NCBI GenBank assembly: GCA_943361925.1
Contig: CALRIT020000015.1
Location: forward strand, 52,378-116,377
Length of the DNA stretch: 64,000 nt
From: CAISCU01 sp943361925
GTDB lineage: Bacteria > Bacteroidota > Bacteroidia > UKL13-3
Direction: 5' to 3'
The translations under genes were made by a program, and so were the position numbers. Under the pieces are notes generated by a model. The model had not been told where the DNA came from and ran no database searches. It saw nothing but the letters and a program-made list of their open reading frames with translations. Below, one piece after another: positions 53,655 through 62,186 of this stretch. Numbering within the stretch: position 1 is the stretch's first letter; each line of letters begins with the position of its first letter.

Positions 53655-53902
53655 TTTGAAATTTCAAACTCAATTCAACATGGTAAAGGTTAAAAAGTCA
53701 TACTTTAAAATTTCCTCGGGGTAAAAAAGAAATATCATTCAAAACGAATGAAATATGAATAAAAAGTATTGGACTTGATTGTTCTCCCTGGTTTTGATGA
53801 TTCAATAACTGAATCGAAGGACCATGGTTAAGAATTGATTTTGATGATGCAATACTAACTAATATTTTTATAAATGCAACAAATTTGAAAAAAAGCTTTT
53901 AT
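53655..53902 (-). promoter_or_regulatory. rho leader region
   Basis: A 248-bp gap precedes rho after the photolyase stop. It is AT-rich and contains a small hairpin (GATTCA ... TGAATC at 53799-53815). A long leader fits known autoregulation of rho in other bacteria. I see no coding capacity and no clear -7 element. Confidence 0.35.
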
Positions 53903-55213
53903 TTAACTCGGGCTCAGCGCTTTCTTATAAACTTCAAGGCATCTTTTTCTGGCAAAATCGTGGTTTACGATTGGCGTAATGTATTTTCCTTTTGTTATTT
54001 CCGGCACCCATTTTTTAATATAAACGGCATTTTTATCAAACTTTTCTGTTTGTAATGTTGGATTAAAAACTCTGAAATATGGAGCCGCATCTGTTCCACA
54101 TCCAGCAGCCCATTGCCAACCTCCATTATTTGAGCTTAATTCAAAGTCTAATAATTTTTCTGCGAACCAAGCTTCACCCCATCGCCAATCAATTAATAAG
54201 TGTTTACTTAAAAAACTTGCTACAATCATTCTCACTCTGTTATGCATAAATCCAGTTTCTTTGAGTTCACGCATTCCTGCATCTACAATTGGATAGCCTG
54301 TTTCACCATTCTTCCATTTTTCAAATTCCGCTTCATTGTTTCGCCATTCTATTAAAGAGTAATTTGATTTAAATGGACCATCTACAACATAAGGGAAATG
54401 CCATAAAATCTGCATATAAAAGTCACGCCAAATCAGTTCGTTTAAATATACATCACTTAACGAAATTGCTTTTCTTGCTTTTTCTCTGATACTAATTGTT
54501 CCAAATCTAAAATGAATTCCCAGCTTTGAAGTTCCCGCAATTCCAGGAAAATCTCTGTTTGTTCCATAATCGCTTATGATTTTTGATGCCACAATTTTTG
54601 ATGGAAATTCGATTTCACTTTTTTCAAAACCCAATTGTTCAATCGAAGGAAAATCAAAAGATTGAGTTGTTTTGAAAAAATTATTTTTTAGACTTTCAGA
54701 AGGATATGACTTCAAATAAAACTCATTCAATTTTGCTTTCCACTTTTTTGAATATGGAGTAAAAACCGTGTAGGGTTTTCCATCATCTTTAACAACTTCA
54801 TTCCTCTCAAATATGCATTGGTCTTTATACGATTTAACATTAACACCTTTTGATTCAAAAAAAGCCTGAACTTCTTCATCTCTTTTGATGGCATAAGGCT
54901 CATAATCGTGATTAAAACGAAGTGAACTAATATTAAAATCCTGATTTATTTCTTTCCAAACCTCTAAAGGTTTTCCAACTTTTACTAATAAATCTGAACC
55001 TAATTCATTTAACTCTTTTTTTAATTCAGCTAAAGATTGATGTATAAAATGCAAACGAGCATCCTTTTTTGAAGGTAGTTTACTGAGAATATCTTCATCA
55101 AAAATAAAAACCGGAAGAACAGGTTGGCCTTTTTTTAATGCATAAAATAGGCCAGCATTGTCTTCCAATCTCATATCTCTTCTGAACCAGAATACATGTA
55201 AGGGTTGAGTCAT
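53903..55213 (-). CDS. phrB: deoxyribodipyrimidine photolyase (class I CPD type)
   Basis: 436 aa. The N-terminal antenna-binding domain starts VFWFRRDMRLEDNAGL; the FAD domain has TGYPIVDAGMRELKETGFMH (in part), HNRVRMIVASFLSKHLL, and WQWAAGCGTDAAPYFRVFNP. These match class I CPD photolyases. It repairs UV-made cyclobutane dimers with blue light. A CarH-like regulator and a TIGR01777 gene are close, suggesting light-controlled expression. Confidence 0.93.
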   Translation of the reverse strand: MTQPLHVFWFRRDMRLEDNAGLFYALKKGQPVLPVFIFDEDILSKLPSKKDARLHFIHQSLAELKKELNELGSDLLVKVGKPLEVWKEINQDFNISSLRFNHDYEPYAIKRDEEVQAFFESKGVNVKSYKDQCIFERNEVVKDDGKPYTVFTPYSKKWKAKLNEFYLKSYPSESLKNNFFKTTQSFDFPSIEQLGFEKSEIEFPSKIVASKIISDYGTNRDFPGIAGTSKLGIHFRFGTISIREKARKAISLSDVYLNELIWRDFYMQILWHFPYVVDGPFKSNYSLIEWRNNEAEFEKWKNGETGYPIVDAGMRELKETGFMHNRVRMIVASFLSKHLLIDWRWGEAWFAEKLLDFELSSNNGGWQWAAGCGTDAAPYFRVFNPTLQTEKFDKNAVYIKKWVPEITKGKYITPIVNHDFARKRCLEVYKKALSPS

Positions 55214-55273
55214 GTAGTTTCAAACCCCTAACATGCAATTTGGTTTTACTGATAGTACAATTTGTTAAATAGG

Positions 55274-55876
55274 CTAAAAATTATTTTTTTCAGGATACCA
55301 GAACCCATATTTAATAGCAAATGCTATAAAGCTATTTCGTTTATTTTTGATTTTCACTTTGCCTGCAAGTGCACGACAACGGTATTCAACTGTTGCTTCT
55401 TCTTTAAAGAAAGCAGTAGCCAATTCTTTATTGGTTTTGCCTTCACAGATTCCAAGTAATAGCTTTAATTCTTCTCTAGAAAGTTGACTGTGATCATAAT
55501 AATCTTCATTACCTTTTCCGAGAGCAATTAAAAGCTCTTCATCTAAAGAATTAATCAGATTTTTCGACAAAACTGCCATAACTCCCAAGCTATAAAAAGC
55601 TGCCTGAATACTGTGTTTAACAAAAGAAGAAAACACAACAACAGGAATGTTGGGGAAACAACTTTTCATTTTGTCGGCTACCTCAAATCCATTATCTCCG
55701 GGTAGATCTAAATCTAAAATTACCAAATCAATTTCTCCCATCGATTTAAAATTGGCAAAAAATTCTTTACCAATTGAACAATTCGCAACTACTTTAAATG
55801 AGCCGGAACGTTCTAAACGATTCTGGATGAGGTATCTCCAGAATTCATTGTCCTCAATTACTGCTACTTTTAACAT
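55274..55876 (-). CDS. response regulator with LuxR-type HTH
   Basis: 200 aa from the ATG at 55876 (the longer frame upstream is unlikely). Receiver domain: acidic pair E8/D9, phospho-acceptor Asp55 in LVILDLDLPG. A C-terminal HTH (about 145-195; SREELKLLLGICEGKTNKEL and FKEEATVEYRCRAL) resembles LuxR-type domains. No histidine kinase gene is next to it, so the input is unknown. Confidence 0.85.
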   Translation of the reverse strand: MLKVAVIEDNEFWRYLIQNRLERSGSFKVVANCSIGKEFFANFKSMGEIDLVILDLDLPGDNGFEVADKMKSCFPNIPVVVFSSFVKHSIQAAFYSLGVMAVLSKNLINSLDEELLIALGKGNEDYYDHSQLSREELKLLLGICEGKTNKELATAFFKEEATVEYRCRALAGKVKIKNKRNSFIAFAIKYGFWYPEKNNF

Positions 55877-56040
55877 TAAATTAACTATTTGATAACCCAA
55901 TATAAAAAGCAACTAAACATTTCCAAAATTTGAATGAAAATTTAAGGAAAGCCTAAAACAGATTCAGGTAATCAATTATTTACAATTAGCTATCAAATGA
56001 TAATAGCAATTTTGCGAATGGAAAATCAATAAGGATAATT

Positions 56041-56072
56041 GACCTGAATCAATATTTTTATTGATTCAGGTC
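56041..56072. repeat. perfect 12-nt-arm inverted repeat
   Basis: GACCTGAATCAA and TTGATTCAGGTC are perfect reverse complements around an 8-nt loop. It lies between the TIGR01777 stop (56151) and the response-regulator start (55876). A half-site GATTCAGGTAATCAATT occurs at about 55963-55979. It could be an operator or a weak terminator. Confidence 0.7.
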
Positions 56073-56150
56073 AAATTTTAGAGCTATCCAAAAAAAAATA
56101 AACTTTTTTGAAATCTTTAAAAATTAAGGTAATTTATTTGAAGAAATATT

Positions 56151-57053
56151 TCAACTTAACAAATCTTCAATTGCCTTTTTAGCTCTGGTAAATTTAAACT
56201 CAAATCCAGAATTAGAAATTTTCTCAGCACTAATGTTTTGATTGGCCAGCAACATTGGCCCCATTTCTCCCATCATTAAATTCAATAAAAATGATGGAAC
56301 ACCTGGTAGAAACTGTGGTCTTCCTAGCGCTTTGGTGGTTAATAAAACCAATGTTTTGTTTGTTTCTGGATTTGGCGCTACTGCATTATAAATGCCTTTT
56401 ACATCTTTATTTTTAATTGCGTGCAAAAACATTCCACATAAATCATCAATATGTATCCATGGATTCATCATTGCCCCATCTCCAAAATAGGTACCAAAAC
56501 CAAATTTTGCAGGTGTAGCAATTGCTTTTAAAAATCCACCTTTGGCAGTTAAAACGAGTCCAATTCTAAAAATACACAATCTAACTTTACTACTTTGAAT
56601 TTTCAGCGCTTCTTCCTCCCAAATTCTGCAAACTTCAGCCAAAAATGTATTTGCAGCCGGTGCATCCTCCGTGGTAAGCAATGGAGCTTCATTTCCATAA
56701 ATACCAACAGCTGAAGCACTTAAAACCAAGTTAACTTTATTCTCGTTTTCCTTTAAAATTTTAGCTAGTAATCGAGTTGAATAAACTCTGCTATTCAAGA
56801 TTTCGTTTTTATAGGCCTCTGTCCAACGAGCATCTGCAACGCCTGTTCCAGCTAAATTAATGATACAATCTGTATCTTTTAAACAATCTAAATCAATTTC
56901 TCCTTTGTCTGGGTTCCAATAAAATGCTGGGATTTGGGATTTCTTAGGATTTCTGCTCAAGTGACTAACCTGATAACCTGACTGTTGCAAAATTTTTGTC
57001 AATTGACTACCAACTAATCCAGATCCGCCGGCAATGAGTATATTTGTGTTCAT
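56151..57053 (-). CDS. TIGR01777 family epimerase-like oxidoreductase
   Basis: 300 aa. N-terminal Rossmann motif AGGSGLVGSQL (residues 8-18), NLAGTGVADARWTEAYKNEI, and the typical SASAVGIYGNE and WIHIDDLCGMF motifs of the YfcH/SulA-like TIGR01777 family. The substrate is unknown. It is divergent from a CarH-like regulator with only 28 bp between starts, so the two share a control region. Confidence 0.92.
   Translation of the reverse strand: MNTNILIAGGSGLVGSQLTKILQQSGYQVSHLSRNPKKSQIPAFYWNPDKGEIDLDCLKDTDCIINLAGTGVADARWTEAYKNEILNSRVYSTRLLAKILKENENKVNLVLSASAVGIYGNEAPLLTTEDAPAANTFLAEVCRIWEEEALKIQSSKVRLCIFRIGLVLTAKGGFLKAIATPAKFGFGTYFGDGAMMNPWIHIDDLCGMFLHAIKNKDVKGIYNAVAPNPETNKTLVLLTTKALGRPQFLPGVPSFLLNLMMGEMGPMLLANQNISAEKISNSGFEFKFTRAKKAIEDLLS
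57039..57046 (+). promoter_or_regulatory. -7 element candidate for the MerR/B12 gene (TATATTTG)
   Basis: TATATTTG is an exact TAnnTTTG match, 36 bp before the ATG at 57082, inside the first codons of the divergent TIGR01777 gene. If used, the regulator's promoter lies within its neighbour's coding start, which would couple the two genes' control. Confidence 0.35.
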
Positions 57054-57081
57054 TACTTATTAAAACAAAACATAGACCTCA

Positions 57082-58029
57082 ATGTTTACAATAGAAGAAA
57101 AAAGAATAAACAATCAATTGGGAACCTTTACAATCAAAGATATTGAGGCAGTAACCGGAATCAAAGGACACACCCTAAGGATGTGGGAGCAGCGTTATGG
57201 GATAATTAAACCCAAACGGTCTGAAACCAATATACGTTACTATGATGACAGTGATTTGAAAATACTATTAAACATTAGTGTATTAAATAATCATGGAGTT
57301 AAAATAAGCGAAATAGCTAAAATGACAGGTGTTGAAATTACTGAGCAAGTATTAAAACTCAGCGATTTTAGTTCAGAACATACCAATCAGATTAAAGCTT
57401 TAACATCGGCCATGCTCAGTTTTAACGAAACTGAGTTTCATAAACAACTTTCGGCGAGTATTATTCAATACGGACTGGAATTCACTTTATTAAAAATTGT
57501 ATTTCCATTTTTAAATGAAGTTGGAATTCTATGGCAAGTTGGTTCTATTCAACCTCCTCATGAACATTTTGTAACCAATATCATCAAACAAAAACTTTAC
57601 GTTGCAATTGATGGTCAGATTGGTAGACTAAACGAAGGAGCTAAACAATTTTTGTTGTTTTTACCCGAAAACGAAAAACATTCATTGGGTTTGTTATTTG
57701 CCAATTATGTTATTCGTTCAAGAGGACATGAAGTAATTTATCTAGGTCAGGAAGTTCCGTTGAAAGACTTAAAGTTTGCATTTAGCGAAAAACAACCAGA
57801 CTTTATTCTTACTTTAATGACTTCTTCTCAACCTGAATTAAACAAACAAGATTTTGTAAATTTCTTATGTGAGAATTGGAATCAAAGTCATATTCTGCTG
57901 ACCGGCTCTCAGTTTCTTTTAAGTGATTTAGAAGTGCGTGAGAGCATTACATTATTAAAAAGCCTGGATCATTTTATTCAGTTCATAAATAATATTTCAA
58001 ACTCCTGGATTAGAAGTTCTGCGATGTAG
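57082..58029 (+). CDS. MerR family regulator with B12-binding domain (CarH/LitR-like)
   Basis: 315 aa. MerR HTH at about 17-85 (IKDIEAVTGIKGHTLRMWEQ). A helical bundle with W151-x9-E161-H162 (LWQVGSIQPPHEHF), the light-sensor motif, and a Rossmann B12 domain with EKHSLG (His200, lower ligand) and HEVIYLGQEVP. In CarH the residue after Trp is His, the upper ligand in the light state; here it is Gln152. It probably represses light-induced genes in the dark; the neighbours are a photolyase and a TIGR01777 gene. Confidence 0.88.
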   Translation: MFTIEEKRINNQLGTFTIKDIEAVTGIKGHTLRMWEQRYGIIKPKRSETNIRYYDDSDLKILLNISVLNNHGVKISEIAKMTGVEITEQVLKLSDFSSEHTNQIKALTSAMLSFNETEFHKQLSASIIQYGLEFTLLKIVFPFLNEVGILWQVGSIQPPHEHFVTNIIKQKLYVAIDGQIGRLNEGAKQFLLFLPENEKHSLGLLFANYVIRSRGHEVIYLGQEVPLKDLKFAFSEKQPDFILTLMTSSQPELNKQDFVNFLCENWNQSHILLTGSQFLLSDLEVRESITLLKSLDHFIQFINNISNSWIRSSAM

Positions 58030-58161
58030 CATAAACTTAAATTGTAATCTATCATTTTTATAAATGAAAGCTATTTGATATCCGTTTTACTTACCGAATT
58101 CCATCTTACTATTTTTTGTATTTTAACTTATTAGAGACTTAATCAAAATTGGGTTTACTAA

Positions 58162-59007
58162 TCATGCTTTCTCAAGTTCAAAAATTGTAATTTCAGGAAT
58201 TACATTGAATCGAACCTGCCATAAATGCCCTAATGCTCTGTTGATGTATAAAGTTCGATTCTGACTTAATTCTACTAAACCAGCGGCATATTTTTTATTC
58301 TTTACAGGAAGCATTGGTGCTGGTAAAAATGGAGGTTTAACCTGACCGCCATGAGTATGCCCGGATAAAATCCAACTATTATATTCTCCCCAAACATCGA
58401 GGTCGCAAACATCTGGATTATGACATAAAGTGATATTGGCTTTTGATTGATTAAAACCCACTAAGGCTTTTGCAGGATTGAAATTTTTGCCCCAATAATC
58501 GTCGAAGCCAATGAAGTTCAAACCTTCAATTTCTATACTTTCATTTCTTAATAAGTTGACTCCAGTATTTTTAAGCATGGATGATATTCTATCAGCTACA
58601 TGATTTTGAGACCAGTTTCTACCATAATCATGATTACCTAAAATGCCTACAGTTCCAAGTTTTCCTTTAACAACATGACTTAATACCTCTTCTAATTCTT
58701 TATACATCACCTCATCTTTGTAGGTACTCACATAATCGCCTGTATACACTACAAAATCCGGGTTAAATTCTGCTGCTTTTCTAAATGAATTTATTACAAA
58801 ATGATAGTCAAATCTTTTACCAATATGAATATCACTTATTTGCATGAGGGTTTTACCTTGTAAATTTTCGGGTAGGTTTTTAACTGGCATCTTGACTCTC
58901 ACAAATTCAAGCCAAAATGGTTCAACTTGCCAAGCATATATGGCACTTAATAAACCTGCTCCAGTTAAGCCTGCAAGCGTATTCCTGATGAATTTTCTTC
59001 TGTTCAT
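58162..59007 (-). CDS. membrane-anchored metallophosphoesterase (YaeI-like)
   Basis: 281 aa. N-terminal anchor or Tat-like signal (MNRRKFIRNTLAGLTGAGLL, 1-20). The metallophosphoesterase motifs DIHIG, GDYV, GNHDYG and SGHTHGGQ are all present. YaeI-type enzymes are periplasmic or membrane-linked phosphodiesterases; the substrate is unknown. It is a single gene on the minus strand with a GNAT gene 33 bp upstream. Confidence 0.92.
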   Translation of the reverse strand: MNRRKFIRNTLAGLTGAGLLSAIYAWQVEPFWLEFVRVKMPVKNLPENLQGKTLMQISDIHIGKRFDYHFVINSFRKAAEFNPDFVVYTGDYVSTYKDEVMYKELEEVLSHVVKGKLGTVGILGNHDYGRNWSQNHVADRISSMLKNTGVNLLRNESIEIEGLNFIGFDDYWGKNFNPAKALVGFNQSKANITLCHNPDVCDLDVWGEYNSWILSGHTHGGQVKPPFLPAPMLPVKNKKYAAGLVELSQNRTLYINRALGHLWQVRFNVIPEITIFELEKA

Positions 59008-59040
59008 TTTGTTATAAAAATCAAATATTAAAATCTGATA

Positions 59041-59445
59041 TTACCTCATCAACTCCATGAAATTTTCGGGTTTGGAAATTAGTTTAAATCCAAACTGTTC
59101 ATACAATCCATGCGCATCGGTTGTTGCAAGTCGCCATATCTTAACGTTTTTCACCTGTTCACATTCAAGAATAAATTTCATTAATTCTTTTGAATACCCA
59201 TTGCCTCTGAAATCCTCATGAATAAATAAATCCATTATATAAGCAAAAATGTTATAATCAGTAACTAAACGCGCATATCCAATTTGTTTCCCATGAAGAT
59301 AAACTCCGAAATTCAGAGAGTTTTCTATACAATTTTGCATGGTTTCCAAAGTTCTGCCTTTAGCCCAATAGGTATTTGAAATAAACTCATGAATGAAGGG
59401 GATATCCAATTGGTTGATGTCTGTATTTATTTGAAGATTGGTCAT
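59041..59445 (-). CDS. GNAT family N-acetyltransferase
   Basis: 134 aa. The conserved central fold is visible as YARLVTDYNIFAYIMDLFIH, followed by the acetyl-CoA loop EDFRGNGYSKELMKFIL (R/Q-x-x-G-x-G/A). LYEQFGFK is the usual C-terminal element. The substrate is unknown. It overlaps the preceding hypothetical by 4 bp. Confidence 0.88.
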   Translation of the reverse strand: MTNLQINTDINQLDIPFIHEFISNTYWAKGRTLETMQNCIENSLNFGVYLHGKQIGYARLVTDYNIFAYIMDLFIHEDFRGNGYSKELMKFILECEQVKNVKIWRLATTDAHGLYEQFGFKLISKPENFMELMR

Positions 59446-60407
59446 ATAATTGGCTCTGCGCTCTGTTTTTCCATTTCAAGAATTTTTAGGTATTCAACAA
59501 AACTATGAGCTTCATTTAAAACTTTCTCTTTTGATGTGACACCACCAATCATTTTTCTAGAATAAAACATTCCGGTAAAATCATGTTTTTTAGAGCTGAA
59601 TACATTATCCTTTGGCATTTCAAGAACTCTATTCCAATCAATTTTCTTGTGATAAACAATTATCACCTGAAAATAATAATCAGAATGCAGAAACTCAACC
59701 GGAAATCCTTGTATCTGACCTCTATACCTGTCTCCTTTTAGTTTAAATCCGTTCAAACTAAAATAATCAGAAAAGGTCTCTCCATAAAATTTCCTTTTAC
59801 CAAATGGAGTAATTTTCAACTTGAATATTTTTACGAAAAACAATGAAATTCCATAAAATATTGCAATAAACTTAAAAGTAAAAAATTCCAGCGCATGCTC
59901 GCCAAATATTAATACGAATAGAATAAAAAATAAGATAATAGAATAGGAAAAATCATTTTGCAAAAACTTGAATCTGTCCTTTCTCACTTTGTTCCTTTTT
60001 AACTTTTCAGAAATAGTAATCAAAGGCGTTTTATTATCCTTTATTACATGCATTCCTGTTTGCAATTCAAAACGCCATTTCCTATCTGATTCAATTTTGA
60101 AAACTTCCAAGAATATAAATTCTATGTTTTCAGCTAAATTCCTAAGCTCATGCAATTGACTATAATCGATATATTTTTCATAGTTTATGTTTTCAAAATT
60201 TTCTTTATATCCAAGTTTCAGAATTTCTTTTCTTTGATTTTCATTTAATGGTGCTTGAGGAACAATTAACACATAAATTTCTTCTTCGAAATCCTTCAAA
60301 ATGTAAATGATATTGCCTCTTGAATAAATTAATAAGCAGGTATAAACATGCTTGTCAATTAATCCGTTAATTCTCTCAATTAATATTTCTTTGTTTGAAA
60401 TTTCCAT
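59442..60407 (-). CDS. hypothetical membrane protein
   Basis: 321 aa from the ATG at 60407 (a GTG 14 codons upstream is possible). A soluble N-terminal domain (about 1-150), two hydrophobic segments (about 154-172 and 176-195), then a soluble C-terminal domain. No family is recognised. It overlaps the GNAT gene by 4 bp, so translation is probably coupled. Confidence 0.6.
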   Translation of the reverse strand: MEISNKEILIERINGLIDKHVYTCLLIYSRGNIIYILKDFEEEIYVLIVPQAPLNENQRKEILKLGYKENFENINYEKYIDYSQLHELRNLAENIEFIFLEVFKIESDRKWRFELQTGMHVIKDNKTPLITISEKLKRNKVRKDRFKFLQNDFSYSIILFFILFVLIFGEHALEFFTFKFIAIFYGISLFFVKIFKLKITPFGKRKFYGETFSDYFSLNGFKLKGDRYRGQIQGFPVEFLHSDYYFQVIIVYHKKIDWNRVLEMPKDNVFSSKKHDFTGMFYSRKMIGGVTSKEKVLNEAHSFVEYLKILEMEKQSAEPII

Positions 60408-60515
60408 GATGTTATATTCAAATCTAGTTGAGATAATTTCAAATTCCACATTGAATTTAAATGACTAAATTAAATCTATTCAAATTAATCTGTCTTTAAA
60501 AACCAAATGTTGCAA

Positions 60516-60655
60516 CCACTGCGTGAGGGGTAGAAACGGATATCCTTTTTGTCTGTATCAGCAGGATTTGGCTTTGTGGAGGAATTATTGTTTGAAAAAG
60601 AATTCAGACAAAAAGATAGCAGTGGATGACCCGACCCGCCCTCAAGCGGGGCACG
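60516..60655 (+). ncRNA. candidate repeated structured RNA
   Basis: Outer arms CCACTGC (60516-60522) and GCAGTGG (60619-60625) enclose an inner stem, TATCCTTTTTGTCTG (60541-60555) against CAGACAAAAAGATA (60605-60618) with a one-base bulge. The conserved-looking left loop reads GTGAGGGGTAGAAACGGA. A second hairpin CCCGC-CCTCAA-GCGGG follows at 60635-60650. The pattern recalls a structured RNA repeated in Bacteroidota genomes (Flavo-1 is a candidate from memory). No gene overlaps it. Confidence 0.5.
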
Positions 60656-60705
60656 CCCAAAACAGAATTTGACTCTAACTAAAATGTTGCTTTAGTTATG
60701 AAATT

Positions 60706-61413
60706 TTAGTTTCCGTTTTGTCTTTCCATCATCAAAACATTCATGATGCGAGTGAGCTCTGCTTCGGTAACAAACTGGTAATCTTTTGGTACGATAAAAA
60801 TACTATCATCGATGGGTGCCGGCATCACCAATTTAGCTTTGATGTGCACAATATTTCCATCTTGGTTGATGCGAAAGTCCATTAACAAACCATCAAGCTT
60901 TTTGAAAGCAGGATCAGGATCGACATAAAAAGGACGAATTTGCTGGGTAAACCAAACCTCACTTATATTTACTTTTTGTCCAATTGGATACCTTTTAATA
61001 ATCGCTTTTTTGCATAGATAACCCAGTATTTTCTTGGTTTCACCGGTTACAATCACCTCAGTTGGAAGTGAATCTTTTATCATCATGTTTTTAAAGGCAA
61101 CCATTTCACTATCGGTTTTTACCATGGCCATTTTTTTGCTAAAAACATTCAATAATATGGTAAGTGTTTTAGCTTCCTGATCGTTGATGGTTACATTTTT
61201 TCCAAATGGCCCCACTCCCATTTCAGTTCTGCTTTTGCTGCCCTTGAAATACATGGCTGCATCTTTGGCAAGGTAACCCATGTTCGACTTCAATGAAGGT
61301 GACAATGAATCGTAAGTGATGTCGTATAAAACCTTGCCTTCTTCTAATACAACTTGTGCTGATAGAAGGCTTGAAATAGCAACAAAAAATCCAATTAAAA
61401 TGAATCTTACCAT
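60706..61413 (-). CDS. secreted DUF4412/GLPGLI-like protein
   Basis: 235 aa. Signal peptide 1-19 (ends LLSAQ). The mature protein starts EEGKVLYDITYDSLSP and has the TGETKKILGYLCKKAI segment typical of DUF4412/GLPGLI-type exported proteins. It may fold as a LolA-like or lipocalin-like sheet. Its function is unknown. It overlaps the end of the enoyl-CoA hydratase gene by 7 bp. Confidence 0.78.
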   Translation of the reverse strand: MVRFILIGFFVAISSLLSAQVVLEEGKVLYDITYDSLSPSLKSNMGYLAKDAAMYFKGSKSRTEMGVGPFGKNVTINDQEAKTLTILLNVFSKKMAMVKTDSEMVAFKNMMIKDSLPTEVIVTGETKKILGYLCKKAIIKRYPIGQKVNISEVWFTQQIRPFYVDPDPAFKKLDGLLMDFRINQDGNIVHIKAKLVMPAPIDDSIFIVPKDYQFVTEAELTRIMNVLMMERQNGN

Positions 61414-62186
61414 TGTAATTTTTCTTTATTTAAAAATGCTGAAATTCCTTTTTTACAATCATCGCTTGCCCTGGCTTTAGCGTTCATTTCGCTGGCATAC
61501 TGTAGGGCATCGTATAAACCCAGATTTTGCACTTTTGAAATCATTTCTTTAGTTAAAGCCAAACTTTGTGCCGAAGTTTGTTTGCATAATCTCAAAGCGA
61601 ATTCCTTCACTTTTTCTTCGAGAATTTCAGTTTCGTAAATAGCGTGAATCAAACCTAATTCTTTGGCAGTTTCAACATCAAATACATCTCCGGTTAAAAG
61701 AATTCTTCGCGCAGCTTGTTCTCCGATTTTCCTGAGCAAAAACACCATAACGATGGCGGGAATAAATCCAATTTTGACTTCGGTATAAGCAAATTTTGCA
61801 TTGTGACTGGCAAAACAAAAATCGCAAATAGTTGCTAATCCGCAGCCTCCTGCAAAAGCTTGTCCGTCGACCATTGAAATAACAGGCTTTGGCGATTCAT
61901 AAATCATTAAAAACAATTCCTGTAAATGTTTCGAATCTTCTAAATTTTCGTCGTAAGTATTCGATTGAAGTTTTTGCAATGATTCTAAATCTGCACCTGA
62001 ACAAAAAGTTTCTCCTGCAGATTTAAGCACAATCACTTTGCAATCAGGTTCATGAATAGCCAAGTTGATTGTGGCTTTTAACTCAGCTACAAAATTATAA
62101 CTCAGTGCATTTCTTTTCTCAGGACGATTAAGTGTAATCCAGGCAATGCGCTCATTTAATTCATACAAAACGAAGTTTTCCATCAT
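61407..62186 (-). CDS. enoyl-CoA hydratase/isomerase family protein
   Basis: 259 aa (ATG at 62186 or 62183). Crotonase signature: ITLNRPEKRNALS, CSGADLESL (oxyanion hole) and GQAFAGGCGLATICDFCFAS. The usual second catalytic Glu region is kept in EVKIGFIPAIV. It probably acts in fatty-acid or amino-acid degradation; reaction type is not certain. It begins inside the comEC stop (TAATG). Confidence 0.93.
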   Translation of the reverse strand: MMENFVLYELNERIAWITLNRPEKRNALSYNFVAELKATINLAIHEPDCKVIVLKSAGETFCSGADLESLQKLQSNTYDENLEDSKHLQELFLMIYESPKPVISMVDGQAFAGGCGLATICDFCFASHNAKFAYTEVKIGFIPAIVMVFLLRKIGEQAARRILLTGDVFDVETAKELGLIHAIYETEILEEKVKEFALRLCKQTSAQSLALTKEMISKVQNLGLYDALQYASEMNAKARASDDCKKGISAFLNKEKLQW

